A stretch of DNA of 64,000 nucleotides from Pseudomonas parafulva NBRC 16636 = DSM 17004 (GTDB lineage: Bacteria; Pseudomonadota; Gammaproteobacteria; Pseudomonadales; Pseudomonadaceae), in NCBI RefSeq assembly GCF_000730645.1, contig NZ_BBIU01000016.1, positions 163,230 through 227,229 on the forward strand. The letters run 5' to 3'. The stretch's first letter is position 1. Each line of letters opens with the position of its first letter. The notes below the pieces were generated by a model. That model had not been told where the DNA came from and searched no databases. It worked only from the letters and a program-made list of their open reading frames with translations. This document shows, piece by piece, positions 21,171-30,282 of the stretch. A program made the position numbers and the translations under genes.

Positions 21171-21818
21171 TCAGTCGATTCCGCCCGTGAGGGTCGTCTG
21201 CTCAGCGTAGTCGAGGTGCTTGACCAGCTGTCCGCGCAGCCTCGTCCTGACCTCGTCGAGTTCGATCGGGCCTGCCAGGTCACGCAGCTGGGTCATGGCC
21301 AGCCCCGCATAACCGCAGGGGTTGATTCGGCGGAATGGCGCAAGGTCCATGTCCACGTTCAGGGCAAGGCCATGAAACGAACGGCCGTTGCGAATGCGCA
21401 GGCCGAGGGAGGCAATCTTGGCTCCGTCGACGTAGACACCCGGCGCGTCGGGCTTGGCGGCAGCCTGCACGGCGTAACTGCCCAGCAAGTCGATCAAGGT
21501 GCGCTCGATGCGGCTCACCAGGTCACGCACACCAAACCCAAGCCGACGCACATCCAGCAGCAGGTAGGCCACCAGTTGCCCGGGGCCATGGTAGGTCACC
21601 TGGCCACCGCGGTCGGTCTGCACCACCGGGATGTCGCCCGGCACCAGCAGGTGCTCGGCCTTGCCAGCCTGGCCCTGGGTGAACACCGCTGGGTGCTCGA
21701 CCAGCCAGACTTCGTCCTGAGTATCCGGGCCGCGCTGCTCGGTAAAGCGCCGCATGGCCTCCAGCACCGGTTCATAGGGCTGCAGGCCAAGCTCGCGAAA
21801 ACCGAGACAGCCGGGCAT
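21171..21818 (-). CDS. lipB: Octanoyl-[acyl-carrier-protein]:protein N-octanoyltransferase
   Basis: LipB transfers octanoate from ACP to lipoyl domains, the step before LipA. The 215-residue protein shows [11 protein letters not shown] (substrate loop with the conserved His), the catalytic Lys region [14 protein letters not shown], and the catalytic Cys in NPCGYAG. The ATG at 21818 shares bases with the stop of ybeD (TGATG), indicating translational coupling; a GTG one codon earlier is also in frame. Confidence 0.96.
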   Translation of the reverse strand: MPGCLGFRELGLQPYEPVLEAMRRFTEQRGPDTQDEVWLVEHPAVFTQGQAGKAEHLLVPGDIPVVQTDRGGQVTYHGPGQLVAYLLLDVRRLGFGVRDLVSRIERTLIDLLGSYAVQAAAKPDAPGVYVDGAKIASLGLRIRNGRSFHGLALNVDMDLAPFRRINPCGYAGLAMTQLRDLAGPIELDEVRTRLRGQLVKHLDYAEQTTLTGGID

Positions 21819-22093
21819 CACAGTACCATTTTCACGATGCCGGTCGCGCGCAAGGCGCTGTTGATATCGTGCAGCTGGTTTTCGCTTTCCGCCACGATGT
21901 GCAACTGCACGGTGGTGTACTTGCCTTCCTTGCTTTGCCGCTCGGCCAACGTGGACAGATCGACCTTGGCGTACTTGCTGAGGATTTCGATCACGGTGTC
22001 CTTGAAGCCGACAACGGTGTCGCCAATGACCTTGATCGGGTAATCGGCGCAGGGGAATTCGATTTTATGGGATTTGACGTCTGGTTCGCTCAT
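21818..22093 (-). CDS. ybeD: YbeD-family DUF493 protein
   Basis: A 91-residue small alpha/beta protein of the DUF493 (YbeD) family, with an ACT-like ferredoxin fold in known structures. The family regions are [15 protein letters not shown] at residues 9-23 and [13 protein letters not shown] about two-thirds along. YbeD has been linked to lipoate metabolism by gene order, which holds here (ybeD-lipB-lipA), but its function is not established. The ATG at 22093 was chosen because the upstream extension has no family similarity. Confidence 0.93.
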   Translation of the reverse strand: MSEPDVKSHKIEFPCADYPIKVIGDTVVGFKDTVIEILSKYAKVDLSTLAERQSKEGKYTTVQLHIVAESENQLHDINSALRATGIVKMVL

Positions 22094-22127
22094 GGCGGAA
22101 ACGGCCTCACAAGCCGTGGCAACAACA

Positions 22128-22153
22128 ACGCCCCCGCGGCTGCGCGGGGGCGT
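22128..22153 (-). terminator. Intrinsic terminator after dacA
   Basis: Read on the minus strand, ACGCCCCCGCG and CGCGGGGGCGT make a perfect 11-bp stem with a 4-base loop, starting 13 bases after the dacA stop and followed by the T-rich TTGTTGTTG. It separates dacA from ybeD. Confidence 0.7.
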
Positions 22154-22165
22154 GCAGGTCACGTA

Positions 22166-23326
22166 TCAGTTGAACAACCCGAAGAAGAATAGGCGGATGC
22201 TATCCCACATACGGCGGAAGATACCACCTTCCTCGACGCCATCGAGGGCGATCAGGTCGGCGCTGTGAACCACTTTGTCGTCCAGTTTGACTTCGACCTT
22301 ACCAATCACGTCGCCTTTGGCGATGGGGGCAGTCAGCTGCGGGTTCATGGTCATCGAAGCCTGCAGGCGCTTGAGCTGGCCTTTAGGCATGGTCATGGTC
22401 AGGTCTTCTGCCAGGCCGGCCTTCACTTCGCTGGTAGCACCCTTCCACACCGGGGCCTTGGCCAGTTCGGTACCCTTCTGGTAGAAGGTCTGGGTTTCGA
22501 AGAAGCGGAAGCCGTAGGTCAGCAGCTTCTGGGTTTCAGCAGCGCGGGACTGCTCGCTGTTGGTACCGAACACCACGGCAATCAGGCGCTGGCCGTCACG
22601 TACGGCGGAGGCCACCATGCAGTAGCCGGCTTCCTCGGTGTGGCCGGTTTTCAGGCCGTCGACCGTCTTGTCGCGCCACAGCAGCAGGTTGCGGTTAGGC
22701 TGCTTGATGTTGTTCCAGAAGAACTCTTTTTGCGAGTATATGGCGTAGTGGGCCGGGTCGACGTTGATGATCGCACGGGCCAGGGTCGCCATGTCGTGGG
22801 CAGAGGAATAGTGCTCTGGGTTCGGCAGGCCGGTGGGGTTCATGAAGTGGCTGTTGGTCATGCCCAGGTCGGCAGCCGTCTTGTTCATCATGTCGGCGAA
22901 GGCATCTTCGCTGCCGGCGATGTGCTCGGACAGGGCCACAGACGCGTCGTTGCCCGACTGAATGATGATGCCGTGCAGCAGGTCGCTGACGGTGACCTGG
23001 CTGCCCACCTTGATGAACATGCGCGAACCACCGGTACGCCAGGCGTTCTCGCTGACGGTAACGGGGTCGTTTTCACCAATTTGGCCACGACGGATGTCCA
23101 GGGTGGCGATGTAGGCGGTCATCAGCTTGGTCAGGCTGGCTGGCGGCAGGCGCTCGTCACCGTTGTTCTCGACCAGCACGTTGCCGCTGGACGCGTCCAT
23201 GAGTACATAGGACTTGGCTGCCAACTGGGGTGGTGCCGGGGTCATCTGCTCGGCCGCGAAGGCGGCCGGCGTGATCATCAGCAGTACGGGCAGGCAAAGT
23301 CGTTTGGCAAGGTTGGTGATATTCAT
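22166..23326 (-). CDS. dacA: D-alanyl-D-alanine carboxypeptidase (PBP5/6 type)
   Basis: A low-molecular-weight penicillin-binding protein that trims the terminal D-Ala from pentapeptides, anchored at the outer face of the inner membrane. The 386-residue precursor has a signal peptide (about 1-25, ending AAFAAEQ). The penicillin-binding motifs SLTK (in PPASLTKLMTA), SGN and KTG (in LKTGHTEEAG) are all visible. The C-terminal domain is beta-rich and ends in an amphipathic anchor helix (WDSIRLFFFGLFN). The ATG at 23326 begins the signal peptide and follows GAGAG. Neighbours rlpA, sltB1, rodA and mrdA form the elongation gene cluster. Confidence 0.95.
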   Translation of the reverse strand: MNITNLAKRLCLPVLLMITPAAFAAEQMTPAPPQLAAKSYVLMDASSGNVLVENNGDERLPPASLTKLMTAYIATLDIRRGQIGENDPVTVSENAWRTGGSRMFIKVGSQVTVSDLLHGIIIQSGNDASVALSEHIAGSEDAFADMMNKTAADLGMTNSHFMNPTGLPNPEHYSSAHDMATLARAIINVDPAHYAIYSQKEFFWNNIKQPNRNLLLWRDKTVDGLKTGHTEEAGYCMVASAVRDGQRLIAVVFGTNSEQSRAAETQKLLTYGFRFFETQTFYQKGTELAKAPVWKGATSEVKAGLAEDLTMTMPKGQLKRLQASMTMNPQLTAPIAKGDVIGKVEVKLDDKVVHSADLIALDGVEEGGIFRRMWDSIRLFFFGLFN

Positions 23327-23488
23327 CCGTCTCTCGAAAATCGCTAATGGTCTGAGATGTTTCCTGGGCAAGCGCATGCGCCCAGCACCCGTCATTCTGC
23401 TTGTATGGCCGTCGGCCTGATGCGGCATCATGCCGCTGCGGGCAAAACCGGCATTGTACATGGCCGGCACCGGCAGTTCATGACAAAA

Positions 23489-23567
23489 GCGGCAAGCTGC
23501 AAGCTTCAAGCTGCAAGAAAAGGCAGATTGGCTTTTCCTTGCGGCTTGCAGCTTGCGGCTTGCAGCT
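23489..23567. repeat. Long imperfect inverted repeat, CAAGCTGCAAGCTT type, copy 1
   Basis: Left arm 23489-23517 (GCGGCAAGCTGCAAGCTTCA and on) pairs imperfectly with right arm 23539-23567 (CTTGCGGCTTGCAGCTTGCG and on). The left arm recurs at 38388-38410. It lies in the 268-bp gap between rlpA and dacA on the minus strand, which otherwise holds the dacA 5' region. It resembles the AAGCTTGCAGCTTG extragenic repeats common in Pseudomonas and could end the rlpA transcript. Confidence 0.7.
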
Positions 23568-23594
23568 GGCGGCGTGCCGCCTGCCGCCCGCCGG

Positions 23595-24596
23595 TCAGTC
23601 TGTGACCAGCTTGGCCTGGCCCAAGTTCGCCAGGCGGATGCTGTTCTGCGCCTGCTGGATTTCACCTTGGCTGTTGATCGGCCCCAGGCGCACGCGGTGC
23701 AGGGTCTGCTGGTTGCGTACGATCGAGCTGATGAACACGGGCGCGCTGACCATGCTGCTCAACTTCGAGCGCAACAGCTCGGCGGCGTCCGGGTTGGCGA
23801 AGGCCCCCACCTGCAGGAAGCTGCCGGCGTTGCCACCCGGCACGTTGTTGCCACCCACCTGCACCGGCACCACAGGCGCCGCGTGCTGCTGCGGCGGCGG
23901 GGTCCACTGCTCTACACGCCCGGTGTTGGCCGGCATGGCCTGGGTCTGGGCTACCTGCGGCTCCTTGAGCACCAATGGCGGGGTCTGTCCACGCTGGGCC
24001 CACCACTGCTGAGGGTCGATGCCTTCCACACGCACGTGCGCGGTGCCGGTTTCGGCGTAGCCAAGCTTTTTCGCAGCCGCATACGACAAGTCGATGATGC
24101 GGTCCGAGTAGAACGGGCCACGGTCATTTACCCGCAGGATGACGCTGCGGCCGTTGGCCAGGTTGGTGACCCGCACATAGGCAGGCAGCGGCAACGTCTT
24201 GTGCGCGGCGCTCATGCCGTACAGGTCATACAGCTCGCCGTTGGCGGTGTTCTGGCCATGGAACTTGGTGCCGTACCAAGACGCAGTACCCTCGGCGCGG
24301 TAGTTGCGCGCATCCTGCATCGGGTAGTAGGTCTTGCCCAGCACCGTGTACGGGTTGGCCTTGTAGTTGCCGGTGTGCACGGTGGGGGTGGCGTCCGGGA
24401 TTTTGTTGACATCCACATCCCACCAGGGCGCGCCGTCTTTGTGCGCCCGGTTGATGTCAAGGCCAGGCTGGCTGCGCACCACATTACCACCGCTGCTTTG
24501 CGGTGCCGGGCGGCTGGAGGAGCAGCTGGCCAGCACCAGGCCGACGGCCAGGCAGGTGAACAGCTTGAAAGAAGTGGCAGAGATGATTGCGCGCAT
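23595..24596 (-). CDS. rlpA: Septal-ring lytic transglycosylase RlpA
   Basis: An outer-membrane lipoprotein of 333 residues. P. aeruginosa RlpA cuts naked, stem-less glycan strands and is needed for daughter-cell separation. In order: signal peptide with lipobox LASC (Cys near 25), the double-psi beta-barrel domain (about 100-190) with GTASWYGTKFHG and VNDRGPF, a proline/glutamine-rich linker, and a C-terminal SPOR domain (about 255-330) that binds denuded peptidoglycan at the septum. Its ATG directly abuts the TAA of sltB1, so the two are co-translated. Confidence 0.95.
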   Translation of the reverse strand: MRAIISATSFKLFTCLAVGLVLASCSSSRPAPQSSGGNVVRSQPGLDINRAHKDGAPWWDVDVNKIPDATPTVHTGNYKANPYTVLGKTYYPMQDARNYRAEGTASWYGTKFHGQNTANGELYDLYGMSAAHKTLPLPAYVRVTNLANGRSVILRVNDRGPFYSDRIIDLSYAAAKKLGYAETGTAHVRVEGIDPQQWWAQRGQTPPLVLKEPQVAQTQAMPANTGRVEQWTPPPQQHAAPVVPVQVGGNNVPGGNAGSFLQVGAFANPDAAELLRSKLSSMVSAPVFISSIVRNQQTLHRVRLGPINSQGEIQQAQNSIRLANLGQAKLVTD

Positions 24597-25607
24597 TTAC
24601 TTGACGCCCCGTGCTTGGACCAGCTGTTCCGAAAGCTGATGCACCGCCATGGCATACATCACGCTGCGGTTGTAGCGAGTGATCGCATAAAAGTTCTTCA
24701 GGCCCAGCCAGTACTCAGGGCCGTTTTCACCCTCCAGGCGGAAGGCGGTTACTGGCAGATCGTCACGCAGCGCATCATGAACCGACCAGCCAAGGGCACG
24801 CAACTGCCCCACTGTGCTCGCCGGTTCGATGCCGGTGGTCAGGCCCTGGTCGGCACGCTCACCCTGCACCGTGGCACGGCTGACTACGCCTTGTCCGGCA
24901 ACCCAGCCATGGCGCTTGAAGTAGCTGGCAACGCTGCCAATCGCATCGTCCGGGTTGGTCCAGATGTTGATGTGGCCGTCGCCGTCGAAGTCCACCGCGT
25001 AGTTGCGAAAGCTGCTCGGCATGAACTGCGGCAGCCCCATGGCGCCGGCATACGAGCCCTTCAGCGTAAGCGGGTCCAGCTGCTCATCGCGGGCCAGCAG
25101 CAAGAACTCGCGCAATTCCTTGCGGAAGAACTCCGCCCGTGGCGGGTAATCGAAGCCCAGGGTCGACAGGGCATCGATCACCCGGTAGTTGCCGGTGTTG
25201 CGGCCAAAGAAGGTTTCCACGCCGATGATGGCGACGATGTACTGCGCCGGCACGCCATATTCCTGCTCGGCCCGCGCCAGTACCGCCTCATGCTGCCGCC
25301 AGAAGTCCACGCCCCGCGCGATGCGGGCATCGGTGAGGAACATCGGCCGGTATTCCTTCCACGGCTTGACCCGTTCGGCCGGCCGCGAAATGGCGTCAAG
25401 AATCGACTGCTTGCGCTGCACTTCACGGAACACGCCCATCAGTTGCTCGGGGGCAAAGCCATAGTCGCGGCTCATCTCGGCAACCAGCTCGGCCACCTGG
25501 GGCGAATGCTCATAGTCGCCGGCATGGGCCAGCTGTACAGCGCCGAACAGGCCCACCGCACCAAACCACGGCGCACAACGGGCAGCCCAGTTACGCACTG
25601 CTTGCAT
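24597..25607 (-). CDS. sltB1: Lytic murein transglycosylase B (SltB1-like)
   Basis: A periplasmic MltB-family transglycosylase of 336 residues. The signal peptide (about 1-29, ending LAHAGDY) lacks a lipobox cysteine, so this is the soluble form. The catalytic Glu lies in IIGVETFFGRN, with the family signatures GAMGLPQFMPSS and VDFDGDGHINIW, and a final NRSVMYAMAVHQL. Unlike the enzyme at 17.7 kb there is no peptidoglycan-binding module. The start at 25607 follows AAGGTGAAG and begins the signal peptide. It lies between rodA and rlpA, as in P. aeruginosa. Confidence 0.94.
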   Translation of the reverse strand: MQAVRNWAARCAPWFGAVGLFGAVQLAHAGDYEHSPQVAELVAEMSRDYGFAPEQLMGVFREVQRKQSILDAISRPAERVKPWKEYRPMFLTDARIARGVDFWRQHEAVLARAEQEYGVPAQYIVAIIGVETFFGRNTGNYRVIDALSTLGFDYPPRAEFFRKELREFLLLARDEQLDPLTLKGSYAGAMGLPQFMPSSFRNYAVDFDGDGHINIWTNPDDAIGSVASYFKRHGWVAGQGVVSRATVQGERADQGLTTGIEPASTVGQLRALGWSVHDALRDDLPVTAFRLEGENGPEYWLGLKNFYAITRYNRSVMYAMAVHQLSEQLVQARGVK

Positions 25608-25624
25608 CAAATTCTTCACCTTTT

Positions 25625-26767
25625 TCAAACCTGTGCGATCCATTTGCGGTGCGTATGGATCGACATCAAAACGCCAAACGCTGACAGCAGCGTCACCAAT
25701 GAAGTTCCGCCATAGCTGATGAAGGGCAGCGGTACGCCTACTACCGGCAGAAGGCCGCTCACCATGCCGATATTGACGAATACGTATACAAAGAATGTCA
25801 TGGTCAGGCTGCCGGCCAGCAGCTTGCCGAACAGGGTCTGGGCCTGGGCGGTGATCATCAGGCCGCGGCCGATCAGCAGCAGGTACACGATCAACAGCAG
25901 GCAAATACCCACCAGGCCGAATTCCTCGCCGAGCACGGCGATGATGAAGTCGGTGTGGCTTTCGGGCAGGAAGTCCAGGTGCGACTGGGTGCCCAGCAGC
26001 CAGCCTTTGCCAAATACCCCGCCCGAGCCGATCGCCGCCTTGGACTGGATGATGTTCCAGCCGGTACCCAGGGGGTCGCTCTCCGGGTCCAGGAAGGTCA
26101 GCACGCGCTGTTTCTGGTAGTCGTGCATCACGAAGAACCACATCGCCACGGCCACCGGCACCGTGGCGGCCAGCACGCTGAGAATCCAGCGCCAGCGCAG
26201 GCCACCCATGAACAGCACGAAAGCCCCGGATGCCAGAATCAGCAGCGCGGTGCCCAGGTCTGGCTGGCGCACGATCAGGATGAACGGCACGCCGATCAGC
26301 ACCAGGCTGATGGCCACGTGCTTCAAATGGGGCGGCAGCGTGCGCTTGGACAGGTACCAGGCGATGGTCGCCGGCATGATGATTTTCATGAACTCCGAAG
26401 GCTGGAAGCGTATGACCCCCGGAATGTTGATCCAGCGGGTCGCACCCATGGCGTTATGGCCCATGACGTCCACCACCACCAGCAGCAACACCCCCGTGAG
26501 GTAGGCCAGCGGCACCCAGCGGGCCATGAAACGCGGCTCCAGTTGGGCGATGACGAACATGGACACCAGCCCGATGCCGAACGAGGTGGCCTGCTTGAGC
26601 AGCAGGTCCCAGTTCTTGCCACTGGCCGAATACAGCACGAACAGGCTGCCCGCCGCCAGGGTGAGCAGAATGATCAGCAGAGGGCCGTCAACGTGGATGC
26701 GCTGCAGGAAGCTGGCGCGGCGACGCATCACATCCTCGCTGGAGAGCATGCGGTCGAAATTGTTCAT
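25625..26767 (-). CDS. rodA: Rod-shape SEDS glycosyltransferase RodA
   Basis: RodA polymerises peptidoglycan from lipid II during elongation, in complex with PBP2 encoded directly upstream. The 380-residue protein has about ten hydrophobic segments and the SEDS landmarks GATRWINIPGVIRFQPSE (residues near 105-125), GQSK-like QSKAAIGSGG, LPESHTDFIIAVLGEE and the C-terminal LPFISYGGTSL. The ATG at 26767 overlaps the mrdA stop (TGATG), a sign of coupled synthesis of the partner proteins; a GTG one codon upstream is also possible. Confidence 0.96.
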   Translation of the reverse strand: MNNFDRMLSSEDVMRRRASFLQRIHVDGPLLIILLTLAAGSLFVLYSASGKNWDLLLKQATSFGIGLVSMFVIAQLEPRFMARWVPLAYLTGVLLLVVVDVMGHNAMGATRWINIPGVIRFQPSEFMKIIMPATIAWYLSKRTLPPHLKHVAISLVLIGVPFILIVRQPDLGTALLILASGAFVLFMGGLRWRWILSVLAATVPVAVAMWFFVMHDYQKQRVLTFLDPESDPLGTGWNIIQSKAAIGSGGVFGKGWLLGTQSHLDFLPESHTDFIIAVLGEEFGLVGICLLLIVYLLLIGRGLMITAQAQTLFGKLLAGSLTMTFFVYVFVNIGMVSGLLPVVGVPLPFISYGGTSLVTLLSAFGVLMSIHTHRKWIAQV

Positions 26768-28656
26768 CACAGGGGCGATTCCTGGGTAACGGTGGCAGGT
26801 GCGAGCTCAGGCTTGAGCCGCCCATTTTCATCGAGCAACCAGGCATCCATGATCTGGCGTACCACCGGCGCCGCCACACCCGACCCCGACTCGCCGTTCT
26901 CGACCATGACCGACACCACGATCTTCGGGTCGTCAGCCGGCGCAAAGGCGACGAACAGCGCGTGGTCGCGGTGGCGCTCCTGAAGCTTGTTGCGGTCGTA
27001 CTTCTCGCCCTGCTTGATGGCCACTACCTGGGCGGTACCGCTTTTGCCGGCAATGCGGTACTGGGCGCCGAGGGCTGCCTTGCGCGCGGTGCCGCGGGCG
27101 CCATGCATCACCTGCTCCATGCCGTGGGTAACCCTGCCCCAGTCGGCCTTGTCGCGCAGCACGATGTTGTCCATGGGGTTTTCGTCCACCGGTGGCTGGC
27201 CTTCGATGGTCTTGGCCAGGTGCGGGCGGTTCCATACCCCCTTGTTGGCGATCAGCGCCGTGGCCTGGGCCAGCTGCAGAGGCGTTGCCTGCATGTAGCC
27301 CTGGCCAATGCCCAGAATGAGGGTTTCACCCGGGAACCACGCCTGCCTGCGGGTGGCGCGTTTCCATTCGCGGGACGGCATCAACCCGGCAGACTCCTCG
27401 AACATGTCCAGCGACACCCGCTGGCCGATGCCGAACTTGCCCATGTAGCTCGACAGCCTGTCGATGCCCATCTTGTGCGCAAGGTCATAGAAGTAGGTGT
27501 CGTTGGAACGCATGATCGCGGTGTCCAGGTCTACCCAGCCGTCGCCGGTGCGGTTCCAGTTACGGTATTTGTGGTCGTAATTGGGCAGTTGGTAGTACCC
27601 CGGGTCGAACACCCGGCTGCTGGCGTTGACCACGCCGCTGTCCAGGCCGGCAATGGCCACGGCAGGCTTGATGGTCGACCCCGGCGGGTAAAGGCCACGC
27701 AGAATGCGGTTGAACAGTGGCCGGTCGATCGAATCGCGCAGCTCGGCATAGGCCTTGAAGCTGATGCCGGTAACGAACAGGTTGGGGTCGAAGCTCGGCT
27801 GGCTGACCATGGCCAGCACCTCGCCCGTGCGCGGGTCCAGCGCCACCACGGCGCCACGTCGGCCCGCCAGGGCAGCCTCGGCGGCTTCCTGCAGCTTGAT
27901 GTCCAGGCTCAGCACAATGTCCTTGCCCGGCTTGGGGTCGGTGCGCTTGAGTACCCGCAGTACACGGCCACGGGCGTTGGTCTCGACCTCTTCATAGCCC
28001 ACCTGGCCGTGCAACGCATCTTCGTAGAACCGCTCGACACCGGTCTTGCCGATGTGATGGGTACCGCTGTAGTTCACCGGGTCGAGGGTTTTCAGCTCTT
28101 TCTCGTTGATGCGCCCCACGTAGCCTACCGAGTGGGCGAAGTGCGCACCCTGGGGGTAATGCCGCACCAGTTGGGCAACCACCTCCACCCCAGGCAGGCG
28201 AAACTGGTTCACGGCCACCCGGGCGATCTGCTCTTCGTTCAACTCGAACAGGATGGGCACCGGCTCGAACGGCCGGCGGCCCTGGCGCATGCGCTTCTCG
28301 AACAGGGCACGGTCGTCGGGGGTGAGTTCCAGCACCTCGACGATGCTGTCCAGCACCTCCTGCCAGTTGCCGGCACGTTCGCGGGTCATGGACAAACTGA
28401 AGCTAGGGCGGTTGTCGGCGACGACCACCCCGTTGCGGTCGAAGATCAGCCCGCGGGTGGGCGGGATCGGCTGCACATGCACCCGGTTGTTCTCCGACAG
28501 CGTCGAATGGTAGTCGTACTGGATGATCTGCAGGTAATACAGCCGCGCAATCAGCACGCACACCAGCAGCATGACCGCCACGGCGCCGACCACGACGCGG
28601 TTGCGCACAAGACGGGCGTCTTTCTCGTGGTCCTTGAGGCGGATCGGCTGCGACAT
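26767..28656 (-). CDS. mrdA: Penicillin-binding protein 2 (elongation transpeptidase)
   Basis: PBP2 cross-links peptidoglycan in the elongasome and activates RodA. The 629-residue protein has one N-terminal membrane helix (about 20-42), a pedestal/dimerisation domain that includes PPTRGLIFDRNG, and a transpeptidase domain with the active serine in PPGSTIKP (near residue 328), the SND motif in MRSNDTYFYD, and KSGTAQ. Length is typical. It is the upstream gene of the mrdA-rodA-sltB1-rlpA run and lies 16 bp after rlmH. Confidence 0.96.
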   Translation of the reverse strand: MSQPIRLKDHEKDARLVRNRVVVGAVAVMLLVCVLIARLYYLQIIQYDYHSTLSENNRVHVQPIPPTRGLIFDRNGVVVADNRPSFSLSMTRERAGNWQEVLDSIVEVLELTPDDRALFEKRMRQGRRPFEPVPILFELNEEQIARVAVNQFRLPGVEVVAQLVRHYPQGAHFAHSVGYVGRINEKELKTLDPVNYSGTHHIGKTGVERFYEDALHGQVGYEEVETNARGRVLRVLKRTDPKPGKDIVLSLDIKLQEAAEAALAGRRGAVVALDPRTGEVLAMVSQPSFDPNLFVTGISFKAYAELRDSIDRPLFNRILRGLYPPGSTIKPAVAIAGLDSGVVNASSRVFDPGYYQLPNYDHKYRNWNRTGDGWVDLDTAIMRSNDTYFYDLAHKMGIDRLSSYMGKFGIGQRVSLDMFEESAGLMPSREWKRATRRQAWFPGETLILGIGQGYMQATPLQLAQATALIANKGVWNRPHLAKTIEGQPPVDENPMDNIVLRDKADWGRVTHGMEQVMHGARGTARKAALGAQYRIAGKSGTAQVVAIKQGEKYDRNKLQERHRDHALFVAFAPADDPKIVVSVMVENGESGSGVAAPVVRQIMDAWLLDENGRLKPELAPATVTQESPL

Positions 28657-28672
28657 CGGGCTGCTTACAGGT

Positions 28673-29140
28673 TCATTTGTGGTAAGGGTGCCCGGACAAT
28701 ACCGTCCAGGCGCGGTAGATCTGCTCGCCGATGAGTATCCTTACCAACGGGTGCGGCAATGTCAGCGGCGACAATGACCAGCGTTGCTCGGCCCGTGCAC
28801 ACACCTCAGGCGCCAGGCCTTCCGGGCCACCGACCATCAGGTTGACCGTGCGTGCATCGAGCCGCCAGCGGTCCAGCTCGCCTGCCAATTGCTCGGTGCT
28901 CCAGGGCTTGCCATGCACCTCGAGCGTGACGATGCGCTCGCCCTGCTGCACCTTGCCGAGCATGGCCTCGCCCTCCTGACGAATCAGGCGGGCGACGTCG
29001 GCATTCTTGCCGCGGGTATTCAGCGGAATTTCCACCAGCTCCAGCGACAACTCCGCAGGCAGGCGCTTGGCATATTCGTGCCAGCCTTCCTCCACCCACT
29101 TCGGCATGCGCGAGCCGACCGCGATCAGGCGCAGACGCAT
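28673..29140 (-). CDS. rlmH: 23S rRNA pseudouridine-1915 N3-methyltransferase
   Basis: RlmH is a small SPOUT methyltransferase that methylates pseudouridine 1915 in helix 69 of 23S rRNA on the assembled 70S ribosome. The 155-residue protein matches the family length exactly and has the SAM-knot motif VGGPEGL and the C-terminal [19 protein letters not shown], which lines the active site. The ATG is 6 bp after the rsfS stop, so the genes form an operon with rsfS and nadD. Confidence 0.97.
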   Translation of the reverse strand: MRLRLIAVGSRMPKWVEEGWHEYAKRLPAELSLELVEIPLNTRGKNADVARLIRQEGEAMLGKVQQGERIVTLEVHGKPWSTEQLAGELDRWRLDARTVNLMVGGPEGLAPEVCARAEQRWSLSPLTLPHPLVRILIGEQIYRAWTVLSGHPYHK

Positions 29141-29146
29141 GGCGCC

Positions 29147-29578
29147 TTACTCGCGGTCTTTGAGCTTGTCGGTGAAGTAGTCACTGGTGTTTTCCGGGCT
29201 GTGATGCTTGGCATCGGCGGCGCGGCTTTGCTCGGCACCCACCCACAGGCGCTCCAGGTCGTAGAACTGGCGGGCAGCGGCGGTCATCATGTGCACGATG
29301 ACATCGTTCAGGTCCAGGAGCACCCAATCGCTGTCGCCCTTGCCTTCTTCACCCAGTGGCTGGGCGCCTTCTTTCTTGACCGCTTCACGGACCTTTTCCA
29401 GCATCGCGTTGATCTGGCGGTTGGAGGTACCGGTGGCGATGATCATGTAGTCGGTCAGGCTGTGCTTTTCACGCACGTCGATGACCTGGATATCTTGTGC
29501 CTTCACGTCTTCCAGTGCGCTGATGGTCAGTTTGACCAGGTCTTCGCCAGCGATGCCGTTGGTTTTCTGCTTGCTCAT
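29147..29578 (-). CDS. rsfS: Ribosomal silencing factor RsfS
   Basis: RsfS binds ribosomal protein L14 and blocks subunit joining when nutrients are scarce. The 143-residue protein has the DUF143 core: VIDVREKHSLTDYMIIATGTS, here spanning about residues 34-54, then GEEGKGDSDWVLLDLNDVIVH and YDLERLW. A charged C-terminal extension (about 122-143) is longer than in E. coli. The ATG at 29578 was preferred to an earlier in-frame ATG because it matches the family start and has a GAG-type site. nadD lies 43 bp upstream. Confidence 0.95.
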   Translation of the reverse strand: MSKQKTNGIAGEDLVKLTISALEDVKAQDIQVIDVREKHSLTDYMIIATGTSNRQINAMLEKVREAVKKEGAQPLGEEGKGDSDWVLLDLNDVIVHMMTAAARQFYDLERLWVGAEQSRAADAKHHSPENTSDYFTDKLKDRE

Positions 29579-29621
29579 ATAAAACTCGTTCAACTCGTTG
29601 AATGAGGCGCCAGGGGCGCCG

Positions 29622-30281
29622 TCAGTTGGGTGCACGATACAGCTCGTGCGCCTCGATGTAGGCCAGTACGGCGTCCGGCACCAGGAACCTCACCGATCTG
29701 CCGCTGGCCAGCAGCTGTCGGATCTGTGTAGCCGACACCGCGAGCGGCGTCTGCCAGACGAACGAAATATTTCCCGCCGGGCCGGACATGGCGGTGGGAT
29801 CGCTCTCGGAGCGCGCAGCCAGCAGGTTGCGCAACTCGTCAGGGGGTTCTACGTCGGCATCCGGGCGCTGCAGCACCAGGATGTGACAGTGTTGCAGCAG
29901 TTCGTCCCAGCGGTGCCAGCCAGGCAGCCCGCAAAAGGCATCCCAGCCCAGCAACAGGAACAGCTGGTCGTCAGCGGCCAGTTCGGCGCGCACCGACTCC
30001 AGGGTGTCGATGGTGTACGACGGCTTGTCTCGTGCCAGTTCGCGCGCATCCACACGCAGCCCTGGCACACCTTGTACAGCACGTTGCACCATGGCCAGGC
30101 GATGCTGCGCGGTCACCTGCGGGGTATCGCGGTGCGGCGGCCGGGCGTTGGGCAGCAGGCGCAGCTCATCCAGCCCCATGAACTCGGCCACTTCCAGCGC
30201 ACTGCGCAGGTGGCCGATGTGCACGGGGTCGAAGGTGCCGCCAAGAATGCCGACGCGCCGGGTAGCCTGGGCCTTGCTCAA
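29622..30281 (-). CDS. nadD: Nicotinate-mononucleotide adenylyltransferase
   Basis: NadD adenylates nicotinate mononucleotide to deamido-NAD. The 219-residue nucleotidyltransferase has the ATP motif [12 protein letters not shown] near the N-terminus and the C-terminal [13 protein letters not shown] (ISSTxxR-type) motif. I favour the TTG at 30281 as start: AGGAG lies 10 bases upstream, it immediately follows the proA stop, and it yields an N-terminus of typical length. An ATG at 30314 or GTG at 30317 would overlap proA by about 30 bases and have no clear ribosome site. Confidence 0.93.
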   Translation of the reverse strand: MSKAQATRRVGILGGTFDPVHIGHLRSALEVAEFMGLDELRLLPNARPPHRDTPQVTAQHRLAMVQRAVQGVPGLRVDARELARDKPSYTIDTLESVRAELAADDQLFLLLGWDAFCGLPGWHRWDELLQHCHILVLQRPDADVEPPDELRNLLAARSESDPTAMSGPAGNISFVWQTPLAVSATQIRQLLASGRSVRFLVPDAVLAYIEAHELYRAPN

Positions 30282-30282
30282 C

